The notes under the pieces were generated by a model. It did not search any database. It was not told where the DNA came from and was given only the letters and a program-made list of their open reading frames with translations. A stretch of DNA of 64,000 bases from Bacillota bacterium (GTDB taxonomy: Bacteria; Bacillota; Clostridia; Christensenellales; SZUA-584), in assembly GCA_023397655.1 (NCBI GenBank), contig JAEWTW010000019.1, positions 62,001-126,000 on the forward strand, read 5' to 3'. Made by a program: the position numbers and the translations under genes. This document shows positions 24,594 through 33,557 of this stretch, in pieces (the stretch's first letter is position 1; every line of letters starts with the position of its first letter).

Positions 24594-25523
24594 TTATAGC
24601 GCGAAATACTGTCCGGCAAACCAGATGATCGCCGGCAGCGTGAACGTGCAAAGCGCTGTCGTCACCAGCACCACCTGAGCCGCATAGCCCGGTTCCGTAT
24701 CGAACTCCCGAGCCAGCACCGCCGTGTTCACTGCGGTCGGCGTGGATATGCCGATGACGAGCGCCTGTGCCAGCAGTCCCTTCACGCCCAGCAGCAATAC
24801 GAAGGCGAACCCCAGCAGCGGCGCGGAGACCACCTTCACAACGCTGGTGACCATCACATCCTTTAAGCCCTGCCCCAGCTTCACGTCCGCCAGCTGTACC
24901 CCCAGCGACAGCAGCGCAATTGCGATGAACGCATCGGCCAGATAGTGCAGCGGCGTCATCAGCGTTACCGGTATTTCCGCGTGAAGACCCTTCAGCAATG
25001 CCGCCAGTGCCATTACGTATATTGCCGGCAGCTTGGCAGCGCTCAGCCAGGCCTCGCGCCGTGTCTGCTTGCCCCGGCACAGCTGGTAGACACCAAACGT
25101 GTTGGATGTGATGTTCTGCACCACCACGATGAACAGCTGGGACGCGGCGGCAAGCGGGTTCGCGTTGAACACGAGGTCGATCAGCGGAATGCCATAGTTG
25201 CCGGTGTTGAGCAGCACCAGCGCGTTAGCCGTCACACAGCGCATCTGCGGGGGCTGCCGCAGCAGCCGCGCCGTTGCCATGCCTATCAGATACATGGACC
25301 CCTGAAGCAGCAGTATGAACCCCGATACAATCAGCAGCAGGCTCCATGTCAATTCCGCCTCCATTATTTTGACGAATATGACAACCGGAATCAGCAAATA
25401 GACAAGCAGCCGCGTCAGCGTGCGCACGTCCGTCTTGAATATCTTCTGAAAGAGGAAGCCCGCAAGTATCAGAAGTATAATAGGCAGCGATATGTGTTCC
25501 AGTATATACAGCAGTTCCGTCAT
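24594..25523 (-). CDS. AEC family (auxin efflux carrier) transporter
   Basis: 309 residues and about ten membrane segments in the pattern of the AEC family: a conserved Asn-containing ALVLLNTGNYGIPL near 105-120 and the second-half IGISTPTAVNTAVLAREFD near 255-275. Bacterial AEC proteins move organic acids such as malate or lactate across the membrane. The substrate here is unknown. It is a single minus-strand gene between the small Gln-rich proteins and the collagen-like gene. ATG 25523 has only a weak upstream AGGG. Confidence 0.88.
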   Translation of the reverse strand: MTELLYILEHISLPIILLILAGFLFQKIFKTDVRTLTRLLVYLLIPVVIFVKIMEAELTWSLLLIVSGFILLLQGSMYLIGMATARLLRQPPQMRCVTANALVLLNTGNYGIPLIDLVFNANPLAAASQLFIVVVQNITSNTFGVYQLCRGKQTRREAWLSAAKLPAIYVMALAALLKGLHAEIPVTLMTPLHYLADAFIAIALLSLGVQLADVKLGQGLKDVMVTSVVKVVSAPLLGFAFVLLLGVKGLLAQALVIGISTPTAVNTAVLAREFDTEPGYAAQVVLVTTALCTFTLPAIIWFAGQYFAL

Positions 25524-25833
25524 TCCCGAGTGGCCCTTTCAATATCGATACCCTATTATACCAGATATTTATGAATCAGTCGCGTTCCCGATGCCGCTGG
25601 CTGATAAGGCGCATCAGCAGCACAAAACAAACCCTCCCCGCGATGACAACCGGTCAAGCTTGAGGGGAAAAGCGGCTAATGGGCTTATACCGTATATATC
25701 ACAGACATATACCCCAGCGGCAATACCGTGATACAGATCTCGCTCACTCAAGACACAAACAGCCCCGAGCCATTTAGCGGGGCTGTTTGTGTCTTGAGTA
25801 CTTACTCGGACGTTTGCTGAGCTTAGCCCTGTG
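25524..25833. other. Intergenic region with long hairpin
   Basis: About 310 bases without a credible gene. It holds the 22-base perfect inverted repeat at 25746-25799, which lies downstream of the collagen-like gene, and a weaker GC-rich hairpin near 25632-25665. No promoter was clear to me. Confidence 0.5.
25746..25799 (-). terminator. Long perfect hairpin after the collagen-like gene
   Basis: Two 22-base arms (25746-25767 and 25778-25799) are exact inverted repeats around a 10-base loop. It is longer than an ordinary terminator and has no clean T tract, so it may instead be an mRNA 3' stabiliser or the remnant of a small mobile repeat. Confidence 0.55.
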
Positions 25834-26811
25834 TCACTGCCATTTCTGGACAACGAGTATGATGTCAAACACTGATAATGAGTTCTCAAACGCGAACGCG
25901 AAGTTGAAGCTGGAGAGCAGTATCCGCAAAGACGGATTGGCTCCTGCCGTATAATAGAGAAACGCTTTGGACAGCAACACTTCGGCAATTGAAGTGTCTG
26001 CATCTTTGGAAACAATGCCCTCATACACGAGTGAATTGATGGCCGTATCCTGTTCGTTCAGCATGTTAAACAATATCTGATAAGATAGTCCGAACTCCGG
26101 CGCAGGCGAAGCATACAGAAAGCTGGCGTTTAAAGCCATATCTATATGATAAAGCCCCGGCCCCGGCAGATTCAGCGTATCATTTGTCACCGTTGTGGTG
26201 GAAAGCGAATAGCCGCCCGTTGTGTAGAGCGGGTTTATTCCTGCGTTTGAGAGATTAAGCGGCGTATCAACAGCCGTAAGCTCGTTCGTATAGTTGCGGT
26301 CAAAGAGCTGTACAAAGCTCTGGGGAAACGCCGGCCCCGTTGATCCTGTCGGCCCTGTTGCCCCAGTTGCTCCAGTTGCTCCTGTCTCACCCGTAGTCCC
26401 CGTTGCGCCTGTTGCGCCTGTTTCACCCGTTGCTCCCGTTGCGCCAGTTGCTCCCGTAGCTCCGGTGGCCCCTGTCATCCCTGTTGCACCAATAGATCCC
26501 GCAGATCCTGTTGCTCCGGTGGAGCCCTGCAGCCCTTGCGGCCCGGCAGGCCCTTGAATACCCTGCGAGCCAACAGGTCCTTGAATGCCCTGCGGGCCGA
26601 TAGGTCCTTGAATACCCTGTGGCCCGGCCGGACCGATTACGCCTTGGCTCCCTTTCGGGCCCATGGGCCCTTGTGCTCCCTGCGGGCCTATTGCCCCCTG
26701 AAGTCCCCGCGGACCGGTTGGTCCCGGCGGCCCCGGCGGCAACGGTGGGCAGGAATGACAGCGGCAGCAAAAACAGGGGCAACCCGGCCTATGCGCACAA
26801 TAAAAACTCAC
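25834..26811 (-). CDS. Collagen-like exosporium-type protein (BclA-like)
   Basis: 325 residues. A Cys-rich start (CPCFCCRCHSCPP, about residues 11-23) is followed by some 45 collagen Gly-X-Y triplets (about 25-165: first GPQGIQGP types, later GATGATGET types) and a C-terminal beta domain of about 160 residues. That layout is that of BclA filament proteins, in which the C-terminal domain trimerises on the spore surface. GTG 26811 is the likely start because GGAGG lies eight bases before it. The Thr-rich triplets are typical sugar-attachment sites, and glycosyltransferases occur at 3.1-8.4 kb. The spore role is inferred. Confidence 0.85.
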   Translation of the reverse strand: MSFYCAHRPGCPCFCCRCHSCPPLPPGPPGPTGPRGLQGAIGPQGAQGPMGPKGSQGVIGPAGPQGIQGPIGPQGIQGPVGSQGIQGPAGPQGLQGSTGATGSAGSIGATGMTGATGATGATGATGATGETGATGATGTTGETGATGATGATGPTGSTGPAFPQSFVQLFDRNYTNELTAVDTPLNLSNAGINPLYTTGGYSLSTTTVTNDTLNLPGPGLYHIDMALNASFLYASPAPEFGLSYQILFNMLNEQDTAINSLVYEGIVSKDADTSIAEVLLSKAFLYYTAGANPSLRILLSSFNFAFAFENSLSVFDIILVVQKWQ

Positions 26812-26945
26812 AATTAAATCCTCCAAAGGAGTATAGTGTAATTTATTGTATGCATAAGCAGCATATTCGGTTAAAGCCCCGTCGTGTCATGAGAGACTAA
26901 AAAGGAGTTTCACGGATATCACTGATACAGACACTGCCACAGGCA

Positions 26946-27404
26946 TCATGCCCCTTCTTCCTCGCCGTCGCACTTGCATTTTGAGCGGCGGAATATACGG
27001 ATAGCAAATGCCAGCACAATCACCACCAGACCGGATGTCGTCATGGAGGAGGCGAAAGACAGCAGCCAGCGCGCGAAGAACCAGCCCAGCTGTGTCATGC
27101 CCAGCAGCATCAGCAGACCGAGCACCACGAAGCCGGTGCCGGTCAGCACCATGAACTTCAGCTGCTTCGGATGTTTTCTCAGCACGGCATACAGCGCCAG
27201 CACATAAGCCGCGGCCAGCAGATACCTGACCGCCGCCAGCAGCCAGCCGAGCACCATATAAAGCTCGTACCCCAGCGCGAAATCAAGCCAGCCGGAAAAC
27301 ATCGCATTTGAGAAATCGTAATCGATGGGGATTACGAACCACCCGGCCATCAGCAGCAGAAACCCCGCTGTGACAGCGACAAACCCAAGCCATGTCTTTT
27401 TCAT
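26946..27404 (-). CDS. Small membrane protein
   Basis: 152 residues with four hydrophobic segments (near 8-28, 52-75, 82-105, 115-138) and a Cys-containing basic/acidic tail (RRSKCKCDGEEEGA). Family not recognised. It has no partner gene: the collagen-like gene follows on the same strand after a gap, and a PadR unit diverges upstream. AAGGG lies seven bases before ATG 27404. Confidence 0.65.
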   Translation of the reverse strand: MKKTWLGFVAVTAGFLLLMAGWFVIPIDYDFSNAMFSGWLDFALGYELYMVLGWLLAAVRYLLAAAYVLALYAVLRKHPKQLKFMVLTGTGFVVLGLLMLLGMTQLGWFFARWLLSFASSMTTSGLVVIVLAFAIRIFRRSKCKCDGEEEGA

Positions 27405-27559
27405 AAATAAACCCTTGTCTTATTTGATTGAGCGCCTTGCTGCGGCGCTGGGCAAACGAGGTACGTGTGGTATATTATAACATACTGCACAAAAGAATCT
27501 ATTGAAACATTTTCTTTGAATTTTAAATTTGTTATTTGTCATAAAGCATAAAGATTTGC

Positions 27560-27626
27560 TTGACATGTATCACGCCGTGATATATCATATTTATATCACA
27601 TCGTGATATAGCTCATCGTGATATAG
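27560..27626 (+). promoter_or_regulatory. PadR promoter with embedded operators
   Basis: TTGACA (27560-27565) and TATCAT (27583-27588) are exactly 17 bases apart. Inside the spacer lies the palindrome TATCACG-C-CGTGATA (27568-27582). A second one, TATATCAC-ATC-GTGATATA (27592-27610), covers the probable start site, and a third half-site CATCGTGATATA lies at 27614-27625. The arrangement fits tight self-repression by the PadR protein encoded next. Confidence 0.75.
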
Positions 27627-27637
27627 AGGAGGTGTGC

Positions 27638-27955
27638 ATGAACATCGAGAAAGCGCGGCAGCGTTACATTCCCATGAGTGAAACGATGCTCTATATACTG
27701 CTTTCGCTGCGTGAAGAGCGCCACGGCTATGGCATCATGCAGCACGTGAAAGAACTTACGGAAGGGCGCATTGTGCTGGGTGCGGGCACCATATACCAGA
27801 GCATCGGCAAGCTGGAGCCGGACGGCCTCATCCGCGCTGTGCGTGAGGAGGACCGCAAAAAGCTATATGCGATCACGCCGCTGGGTGCGCAGATATTAAA
27901 CGAGGAAGCGGCAAGGATACGGGAAGTTCACCGTCATTTGGAGGTATTGTTATGA
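27638..27955 (+). CDS. PadR family transcriptional regulator
   Basis: 105 residues with the PadR winged helix: MSETMLYILLSLREERHGYG, the recognition pattern LGAGTIYQSIGKLE, and a wing with EEDRKKLYAITPLG. GAGGAGG lies six bases before ATG 27638. The stop overlaps the DUF2812 start as ATGA. PadR-DUF2812 pairs are common in Firmicutes, and the repressor probably senses a membrane-active or envelope-stress compound. Palindromes around its promoter suggest autoregulation. Confidence 0.92.
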   Translation: MNIEKARQRYIPMSETMLYILLSLREERHGYGIMQHVKELTEGRIVLGAGTIYQSIGKLEPDGLIRAVREEDRKKLYAITPLGAQILNEEAARIREVHRHLEVLL

Positions 27956-28485
27956 CAGAAAAAGCATTGTATTGGCTGACGCCGTTTCGTTATGTGGTGC
28001 CGGCAGATTATGAAAACTGGTTCGAGGAGAAAGCGGCGGCAGGCTGGCATCCGGTGAAGGTGGGTCAGTGGAGCAGCATCGCGATGCGCTTTACCAAAAG
28101 CACACCGAAGAGATACCGCTATGTTGTGGATATGCAGGCCGTGCCCAGAAAAGACTACCGGCGCACATACGAGGAGTTCGGCTGGGAGTTCGTAGGCCAG
28201 ATGGCAAGCGCCATGGTGTGGCGGCGCGAATACGACGGTGAACGCCCCGAGTCGTTCTCGGACGCACAGAGCCGTCGCGGGCGCAACAAGCGCTTTTTCT
28301 GGGCGGTGTCGGTGTCGGGCTTTCTGTTTGCGGCGGGCGCGCTGGCCGCGGCGGGCGCAGCTGTTTTCGCGCCGGTGGACGGCGAACGCAGACTGGAGCT
28401 GTGGCTGATGACGGCTTTCTGCGCAGCGGCAGCCGCAGGGCTCGGCTTCGTGATGGCGCACATCCGGCGCAACATCGACAGGTAG
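27952..28485 (+). CDS. DUF2812 membrane protein
   Basis: 177 residues. The first 100 or so are a soluble domain (DYENWFEEKAAAGWHPVKVG, then RYRYVVDMQA), followed by RREYDGERPESFSD and two membrane helices (about 115-140 and 145-168). This is the DUF2812 family, nearly always encoded behind a PadR gene and thought to act with it in a stress response. It is translationally coupled to padR. Confidence 0.9.
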   Translation: MTEKALYWLTPFRYVVPADYENWFEEKAAAGWHPVKVGQWSSIAMRFTKSTPKRYRYVVDMQAVPRKDYRRTYEEFGWEFVGQMASAMVWRREYDGERPESFSDAQSRRGRNKRFFWAVSVSGFLFAAGALAAAGAAVFAPVDGERRLELWLMTAFCAAAAAGLGFVMAHIRRNIDR

Positions 28486-28515
28486 ACGACACGAAGACTA
28501 CTAAGGGTCAAGGCC

Positions 28516-28673
28516 GTGGGGCTCTGCCCCACCTCCCCGCTGGAGACCTCGTCTCCAGACCTCTTTTCATTACTCCTCAAGGTATTGGCTTATTGCTCGG
28601 AGTGGCTTCCTCTTATGATAAATATGGTTTTGTTACTTTTTAAAAAGTAACGGGGGTGCGGGGGCGGCGCCCC
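28516..28673. repeat. Composite hairpin repeat, family 1 copy B
   Basis: Order of stems as in copy A: GTGGGGC/GCCCCAC (28516-28532), CTGGAGAC/GTCTCCAG (28540-28558), a 20-base perfect palindrome (28632-28651) and GGGGC/GCCCC (28661-28673). The bases differ from copy A but complementarity is kept. The spacer near 28560-28630 differs more. No gene lies in 28486-28760. Confidence 0.7.
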
Positions 28674-28684
28674 TGCGGCCTTGG

Positions 28685-28729
28685 CCTTCCAGCCCTAGAC
28701 CTTCAAGCCCTTGACCTTCCAGCCCTTGA
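28685..28729. repeat. Three tandem 15-base repeats
   Basis: Units CCTTCCAGCCCTAGA, CCTTCAAGCCCTTGA and CCTTCCAGCCCTTGA stand end to end. They lie between the hairpin element and the MutS-like gene. Confidence 0.7.
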
Positions 28730-28760
28730 CCGTAAGGCCCGACCATAATGCCAGACCGCG

Positions 28761-30428
28761 TCACGGCGCGTCCCACGCGCGCGTGGTCTCGTACCGCTCC
28801 ACCAGCGCTTGGGCGTCCTCAATAATCTGCTTATCAAAGCCGAGGTGTTCCAGCAGCAATATCGCGTTGCGCGTCTGGGAAGGCCCCGGCTTTATCGTAT
28901 AGTCGAACGTCAGACCGCTGTCCGTCATCGTCTCGCGAAAATGGTAGTTGTCGTACACACCCGCCAGCAGACGCGTCAGCTCGATGTCGTGCGTGGCCAC
29001 AGCAAACAGCCCATCCTGACGGCTCAAATACTGCAGCACCGCGGCGGACGCAGCGATACGCTCCACCGTGTTGGTGCCCTTCAATATCTCATCGATGTAG
29101 CACGCGCAGTTCACCTCGCGCAGCTTGTCCAGTATACGGCGCAGCGACTTGATCTCCGTCAGGAAGTAGCTCTCGTGCGCAGTGATGTCGTCCCGCACCG
29201 CCATCGACGTCATCACCAGCGCAGGCCGCGCGCGAAACACCGCAGCGGTGCAGGTGTGGATGGTTTGCGCGAGCAGGCCGTTGACCGCTGCCGCCTTGAT
29301 GAACGTGGACTTGCCGGACGCGTTGGAGCCGGACACCAGGCTGGCCTTTTGCAATGTTGCCGTGTTGGGGACGGGCTTGTCCAGCAGCGGGTGCCAAATG
29401 CCCTCCGTCTCGATGCGGTTGTCGGATATGAATTCGGGGGTTGTCCAGACGGGTATGCTGTTCCGGTACGACAGCACCGCAATGGCGGCGTCCAACGCGC
29501 CGACGGCACGATACAGCCGCTCAAAGCCCTCCCGATGGCGCTCCAGCGTGGTGATGATGCGATTGAAGCCGCGGATATTGCTCAGCGTCAGTATGCGGAA
29601 ATACTCGGCGAGAAAGTCCGCATCCGACACGCGCTCCGCCATGAGCCCGGACAGCCGCCCGCCCAAGCCTTTGAACAGCACATAGCTGTCTGCAATGTCC
29701 CGTCCCACCGGATGCGCGTCCTTCAGCGGCGTTTTGCACACCTGCCGCGCACACCATAGCAGCGCGGAAAAATACCGCATCGAGGCCATCTCCGACGCCA
29801 TGCGGCGCTTGAACGCGTAATGGATCACGCCGTTGGTCAGCATCACAGCAATCAGCAGCATAACGCCCGCCACCGCGTTGATGAATACCAGCGCCAGCCC
29901 GAGCAAAGGCAGCAGCGCCAAGGCACGGTACAGCCACGCATAACGAACCCGTTTGACGGAAGTATCGCCGCAGAACATGTACATCGCGCTGCCGGGCAGC
30001 CGGCCCATCTTGGACAGCAGTACCGTGAGATCCAGCCGCCGCTCCGGGTCTTCGTTCAGCCACTCCATCAGCGCCTCGCGCTCACGCAGCATCTCCAAAT
30101 CAAACGCAGGCTCGTGCAGCAGCGCCCACAGATACTCCTCGCCCACCGAGGTCTGGCAGGCGTTCAAACGATCGAACACCTTGTCCATGTCAAGGTCACC
30201 CCATGTGATATCGTCCACATGATGCGGCACCTGCTTTTTGCGCAGCTGCCAGTAGCCGGATACGTCGCGGCGCTCCTCCGGCGGCTTCACGGGCTTGCCA
30301 AACTGCGCGGCAAGCCGGTCTCGCCGCCTGCGCTCCCCCGTCCTCACCATCGCAACGATGATCACGACGGCAGCCACCGCCGCCAGCACGATCCATACAA
30401 CTGAGTTGCTGAATATCGCAGCGCTCAT
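28761..30428 (-). CDS. MutS-family ATPase with N-terminal membrane helices
   Basis: 555 residues. Residues about 8-26 and a pair near 170-215 look membrane-spanning. The C-terminal third is a MutS ATPase: Walker A GSNASGKST near 367, Walker B CYIDEILKGTN near 445 and THDIEL near 485. The N-terminal mismatch-binding domain of true MutS is absent. Related membrane MutS-like proteins occur widely in Firmicutes and their role is not settled. GAGGAGC lies before ATG 30428. It is a single gene, bounded by repeats downstream. Confidence 0.85.
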   Translation of the reverse strand: MSAAIFSNSVVWIVLAAVAAVVIIVAMVRTGERRRRDRLAAQFGKPVKPPEERRDVSGYWQLRKKQVPHHVDDITWGDLDMDKVFDRLNACQTSVGEEYLWALLHEPAFDLEMLREREALMEWLNEDPERRLDLTVLLSKMGRLPGSAMYMFCGDTSVKRVRYAWLYRALALLPLLGLALVFINAVAGVMLLIAVMLTNGVIHYAFKRRMASEMASMRYFSALLWCARQVCKTPLKDAHPVGRDIADSYVLFKGLGGRLSGLMAERVSDADFLAEYFRILTLSNIRGFNRIITTLERHREGFERLYRAVGALDAAIAVLSYRNSIPVWTTPEFISDNRIETEGIWHPLLDKPVPNTATLQKASLVSGSNASGKSTFIKAAAVNGLLAQTIHTCTAAVFRARPALVMTSMAVRDDITAHESYFLTEIKSLRRILDKLREVNCACYIDEILKGTNTVERIAASAAVLQYLSRQDGLFAVATHDIELTRLLAGVYDNYHFRETMTDSGLTFDYTIKPGPSQTRNAILLLEHLGFDKQIIEDAQALVERYETTRAWDAP

Positions 30429-30532
30429 ACTTGCTCCTCACATATTGTTCCAATCATTATAGGCCCATCTCACTCTCAGGGCAACCTGCGGGCATACGAA
30501 AAGCGCCGGGCACAGGGGCCGCGGCGCACATT

Positions 30533-31018
30533 TTACATTTTGTTCCCTTTTGATTTCACCAGCGGCGCGTCGATGCGGATGGTGTTGCCGTCCGTGTCTG
30601 TCAGTATGGCGTAACACTCCTCATAATCATAAAGCTCAATGCCGGATGAGCGGCCCTTATCTGTCCACCCGTTATCAATATTGTAGTACCCCAGTTCACC
30701 TTTCCCGTCGCCCATTCCCCAGCCGTAGTTTTGGGCCTCTACCCTGTACCTGGCAATATCACAGTCATCTATATCCCCCGACCCGTGATACTCCAGCCGC
30801 CACGTCACATACGTATAAGTCTCGCTGTCCATATAGGTCAGGCTGTTAGGCAGCAGCATGGAACCGCGATACTCCACCCACCGGCGGACTTCCAGCGTCC
30901 AGTCCCCGTTCCGGCCCTCATGGACGCGGTATACCTCGTGCCGGGCGTCCGCGCCGCAACCGGCCAGCAGCAGTATTGCCGCCGCTATGACGCCCGCCAG
31001 CAGTCGCTTGATCATCAT
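30533..31018 (-). CDS. Lipoprotein, function unknown
   Basis: 161 residues. The signal peptide ends with lipobox LAGC (Cys 21). The mature part is small, rich in Tyr, Trp, Asp and Gly, and probably all beta (YGWGMGDGKGELGYYNIDN). ATG 31018 or the next ATG is the start, with AAGGGGG upstream. No known family. It is 14 bases downstream of the pirin gene and may be co-transcribed. Confidence 0.7.
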   Translation of the reverse strand: MMIKRLLAGVIAAAILLLAGCGADARHEVYRVHEGRNGDWTLEVRRWVEYRGSMLLPNSLTYMDSETYTYVTWRLEYHGSGDIDDCDIARYRVEAQNYGWGMGDGKGELGYYNIDNGWTDKGRSSGIELYDYEECYAILTDTDGNTIRIDAPLVKSKGNKM

Positions 31019-31031
31019 ATCCCCCTTGTAT

Positions 31032-31880
31032 CTACGCGCCGTGCTTGATGAACGTGCCCGCGTCCAGCTCACGGAACGCCAGCCGCAGCTCCTCATGCGT
31101 GTTCATCACGATAGGCCCGCCCCACGCGATGGGCTCGCCGAGAGGCCGTCCGCACAGCAGCAGAAAGCGCAAGCCTTGTTCGCCCGCCGTCACGCGGAAG
31201 GTGTCGCCGTCACCGAACAGCACCGCGTGCTTGTGCGCCACCGTTTCAGCCGGGTCACCGAACGCACCCGCACCCGCCATGATATACACAAACAGCGTGG
31301 CCTCCGGGTCGGCCTCTGCCTCCCAGACGGTTCCGGGCGAGAGCTCCACATCCAGATACAGCGGCTGCACATAGTCGCCCTGCGTCGCTCCCCGCGTACC
31401 GCGGTATATGCCGGAGATCACGCGGACCGCCGCACCGTCCTCCCGCACCAAGGGTATCTGCGCCTGCGTGATGCCGTTGTACTTTGGCGCGCACATCTTG
31501 TCCTTCGCGGGCAGGTTCAGCCACAGCTGCACACCCAGCATGCGCGGGCTGGCCTTGGGCATCTCCTGATGAATGATGCCGGAGCCCGCCGTCATCCACT
31601 GGCAGTCGCCGTCTCCAATCACGCCCGAGTTCCCCAGGCTGTCCCCATGCTCAATGCGTCCGCTGACGAGATATGTAATGGTCTCGATGCCCCTGTGCGG
31701 ATGCCACGGAAACCCCTTGGTGTAGTCCGCCGGATTTGTGGAATCGAACGCGTCCAGCATCAGGAACGGATCGAAGTCATACACGTCGTCCCGCGCCAGC
31801 ACGCGCACCAGATGCACGCCCGCACCGTCCACCGTAGCGTGGCCTGTCACCAGCTTCTTAACCTGCCGTATTTTATCCAT
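31032..31880 (-). CDS. Pirin family protein
   Basis: 282 residues with two cupin domains. The N-terminal one has the pirin metal site: HPHRGIETITYLVSG and the later HGDS plus GSGIIHQE, which supply the His/His/His/Glu ligands for iron. Pirins act as iron-dependent quercetinases or redox regulators. The actual role here is unknown. GGAGG precedes ATG 31880. It is upstream of the lipoprotein gene in the same direction. Confidence 0.92.
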   Translation of the reverse strand: MDKIRQVKKLVTGHATVDGAGVHLVRVLARDDVYDFDPFLMLDAFDSTNPADYTKGFPWHPHRGIETITYLVSGRIEHGDSLGNSGVIGDGDCQWMTAGSGIIHQEMPKASPRMLGVQLWLNLPAKDKMCAPKYNGITQAQIPLVREDGAAVRVISGIYRGTRGATQGDYVQPLYLDVELSPGTVWEAEADPEATLFVYIMAGAGAFGDPAETVAHKHAVLFGDGDTFRVTAGEQGLRFLLLCGRPLGEPIAWGGPIVMNTHEELRLAFRELDAGTFIKHGA

Positions 31881-31930
31881 ATCACAAATCCTCCTGTCTG
31901 CATCACTAGCCTCGGCTTCTTATACCGCCT

Positions 31931-33406
31931 TTATTCGCCGCGCCAGTATTTATGCGGCTCGTGACCGCGCCTGCGCTCGGACTCTTCTCGTTTCGATTTC
32001 CGGCTGTCTCCGCGGTCATATTTATCCTTGCCCTGACTGACTGGTGGTGCCTGCTGCGGCTGCGGTGTAGCCGGGTTCGCGCTGCCCTGTGCCCTCTGGC
32101 CGCCATCCAAGCCCGGTGCTCTGTTATCCGCCGGCGGCGTGTAAAAGTTTCGGCCTGCTTTCTGCTGGTCCATATCGCTCCGCGTAACCGGCCACGCACC
32201 TTGACCCAGCGCACTGTTATCTGGCTGCGGTGCAGCATACGGGCTGGCTGCCGGCGTGCTGCTGCCCGGTTCTCCGTTTTGCGGCTGCGGCGTGTAAGTG
32301 TACTGATTGACTGCACCGCCTGCCGGATACCAGCCGGGACCTTGCGCATTAGCCGAAACCTCCTGTATAGGCGGTTGCACGCTGCTGCCATATGCGCCCA
32401 TTCGATTTTCTTCAGTAAACATTCTGTTCACTCGAGCCAGCTCTCCTTCAGTGATTCTACCAACCCCCCGCGTCAGCATCCGGTAGTTGACAAAGCTCCA
32501 GAGGAATATCGCACCGCCCGCGCTGGCGGTGCCGCCCAAAGCCGTCACGATCAGCGTCATCACAAAGAACGCCGCGATGCCGTAGATAATCGTCAGCCTT
32601 TTGGCCGCTTTCTTCTCCATCGCACGTTTGCGTATACCGTAACGGTAGATGATGATGGGTAACGAATAGATCGCCACTGTCAGTATCAGACTCAGTATGA
32701 TGCCGCCCGCGGTGGGCAGCGCCGGGTTATAAGGCGGAGACGCATAGGACGATGGCGTATATGAAAATGATTCGGCGGGTACGGCGTACGTCTCCTGAGC
32801 AGCGGCGGGAAGGCTTGCAGCCGGAGCTTTTGATTCGTACGCAATCACGGAAACAGCGGCGGATTCGGGATACTCCACCGTCTCCAGCATTTGCATGAAT
32901 TCATCAACGTATTCATCCTCCAAGCTAACGGCCTGGCATTGGAACTGATACATGTACGCGTTTTCTATGTGAATGGCTATTATGGAGTCAAGAGTTACGT
33001 CGGTACCCAGATACTGCTGTGTGTAGTCGCCTTTCCAGACATAATACTCGACACCGCCATACACTTCAGTAGTCACCGTACCCGTTCCGTACATGCCCTG
33101 TATATCCGATTCAGAGATGTAGGTGTGATTGATATCCTCGCGGGACAATATACGGCTTGCAGCCGCAGGTATAAAATTCATTATGTCGCCGTACCCATAC
33201 CCGATGAAATGCAGCCCTTTTGCGAACATGCACATGGCCATATCGGCTTCGGGCTCCACTTCTTGCTGATTCCACCCGTCGGGTATTTCAAAACGGACAC
33301 CTGATGCCGGTTCTTCGTAATATTCCGCCGCCAGCACCGGGGCCGCAGAGCAAGCGAAACTGAGCAATATCACAGCCGTCAGCACAACAATTCGGAATCG
33401 TTTCAT
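31931..33406 (-). CDS. Secreted/membrane protein with low-complexity tail
   Basis: 491 residues. A signal peptide (about 1-26, ending near VLA-AEY) leads to an extracytoplasmic domain (about 30-195). A low-complexity linker follows, then two or three membrane helices near 230-335, and a long Gln/Pro/Gly/Asn-rich tail with basic repeats at the end. Family unknown. The architecture recalls sensors or surface attachment proteins. ATG 33406 follows AAGGGGG. Ends with a charged Arg/Glu-rich stretch. Confidence 0.7.
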   Translation of the reverse strand: MKRFRIVVLTAVILLSFACSAAPVLAAEYYEEPASGVRFEIPDGWNQQEVEPEADMAMCMFAKGLHFIGYGYGDIMNFIPAAASRILSREDINHTYISESDIQGMYGTGTVTTEVYGGVEYYVWKGDYTQQYLGTDVTLDSIIAIHIENAYMYQFQCQAVSLEDEYVDEFMQMLETVEYPESAAVSVIAYESKAPAASLPAAAQETYAVPAESFSYTPSSYASPPYNPALPTAGGIILSLILTVAIYSLPIIIYRYGIRKRAMEKKAAKRLTIIYGIAAFFVMTLIVTALGGTASAGGAIFLWSFVNYRMLTRGVGRITEGELARVNRMFTEENRMGAYGSSVQPPIQEVSANAQGPGWYPAGGAVNQYTYTPQPQNGEPGSSTPAASPYAAPQPDNSALGQGAWPVTRSDMDQQKAGRNFYTPPADNRAPGLDGGQRAQGSANPATPQPQQAPPVSQGKDKYDRGDSRKSKREESERRRGHEPHKYWRGE

Positions 33407-33557
33407 CGAATACCCCCTTGCATAATTCTGATATATAATGCAGCTGTCCCCGCTCCCATTATATGATAATTGCACCGTTATCTCAAGCGCGCGGGTGGCA
33501 ATATGTCGGAATTATGATATAATCCGGTAAACAATACGGATACGGAGGTGAGGCGTT

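Noticed and set aside
26340..26760. Periodic DNA that looks like a CRISPR array
   Set aside because: It is the coding repeat of Gly-X-Y triplets with 9- and 18-base periods. No spacer pattern and no cas genes.
28685..28729. Three 15-base repeats as a CRISPR fragment
   Set aside because: Units are contiguous without spacers and too short.
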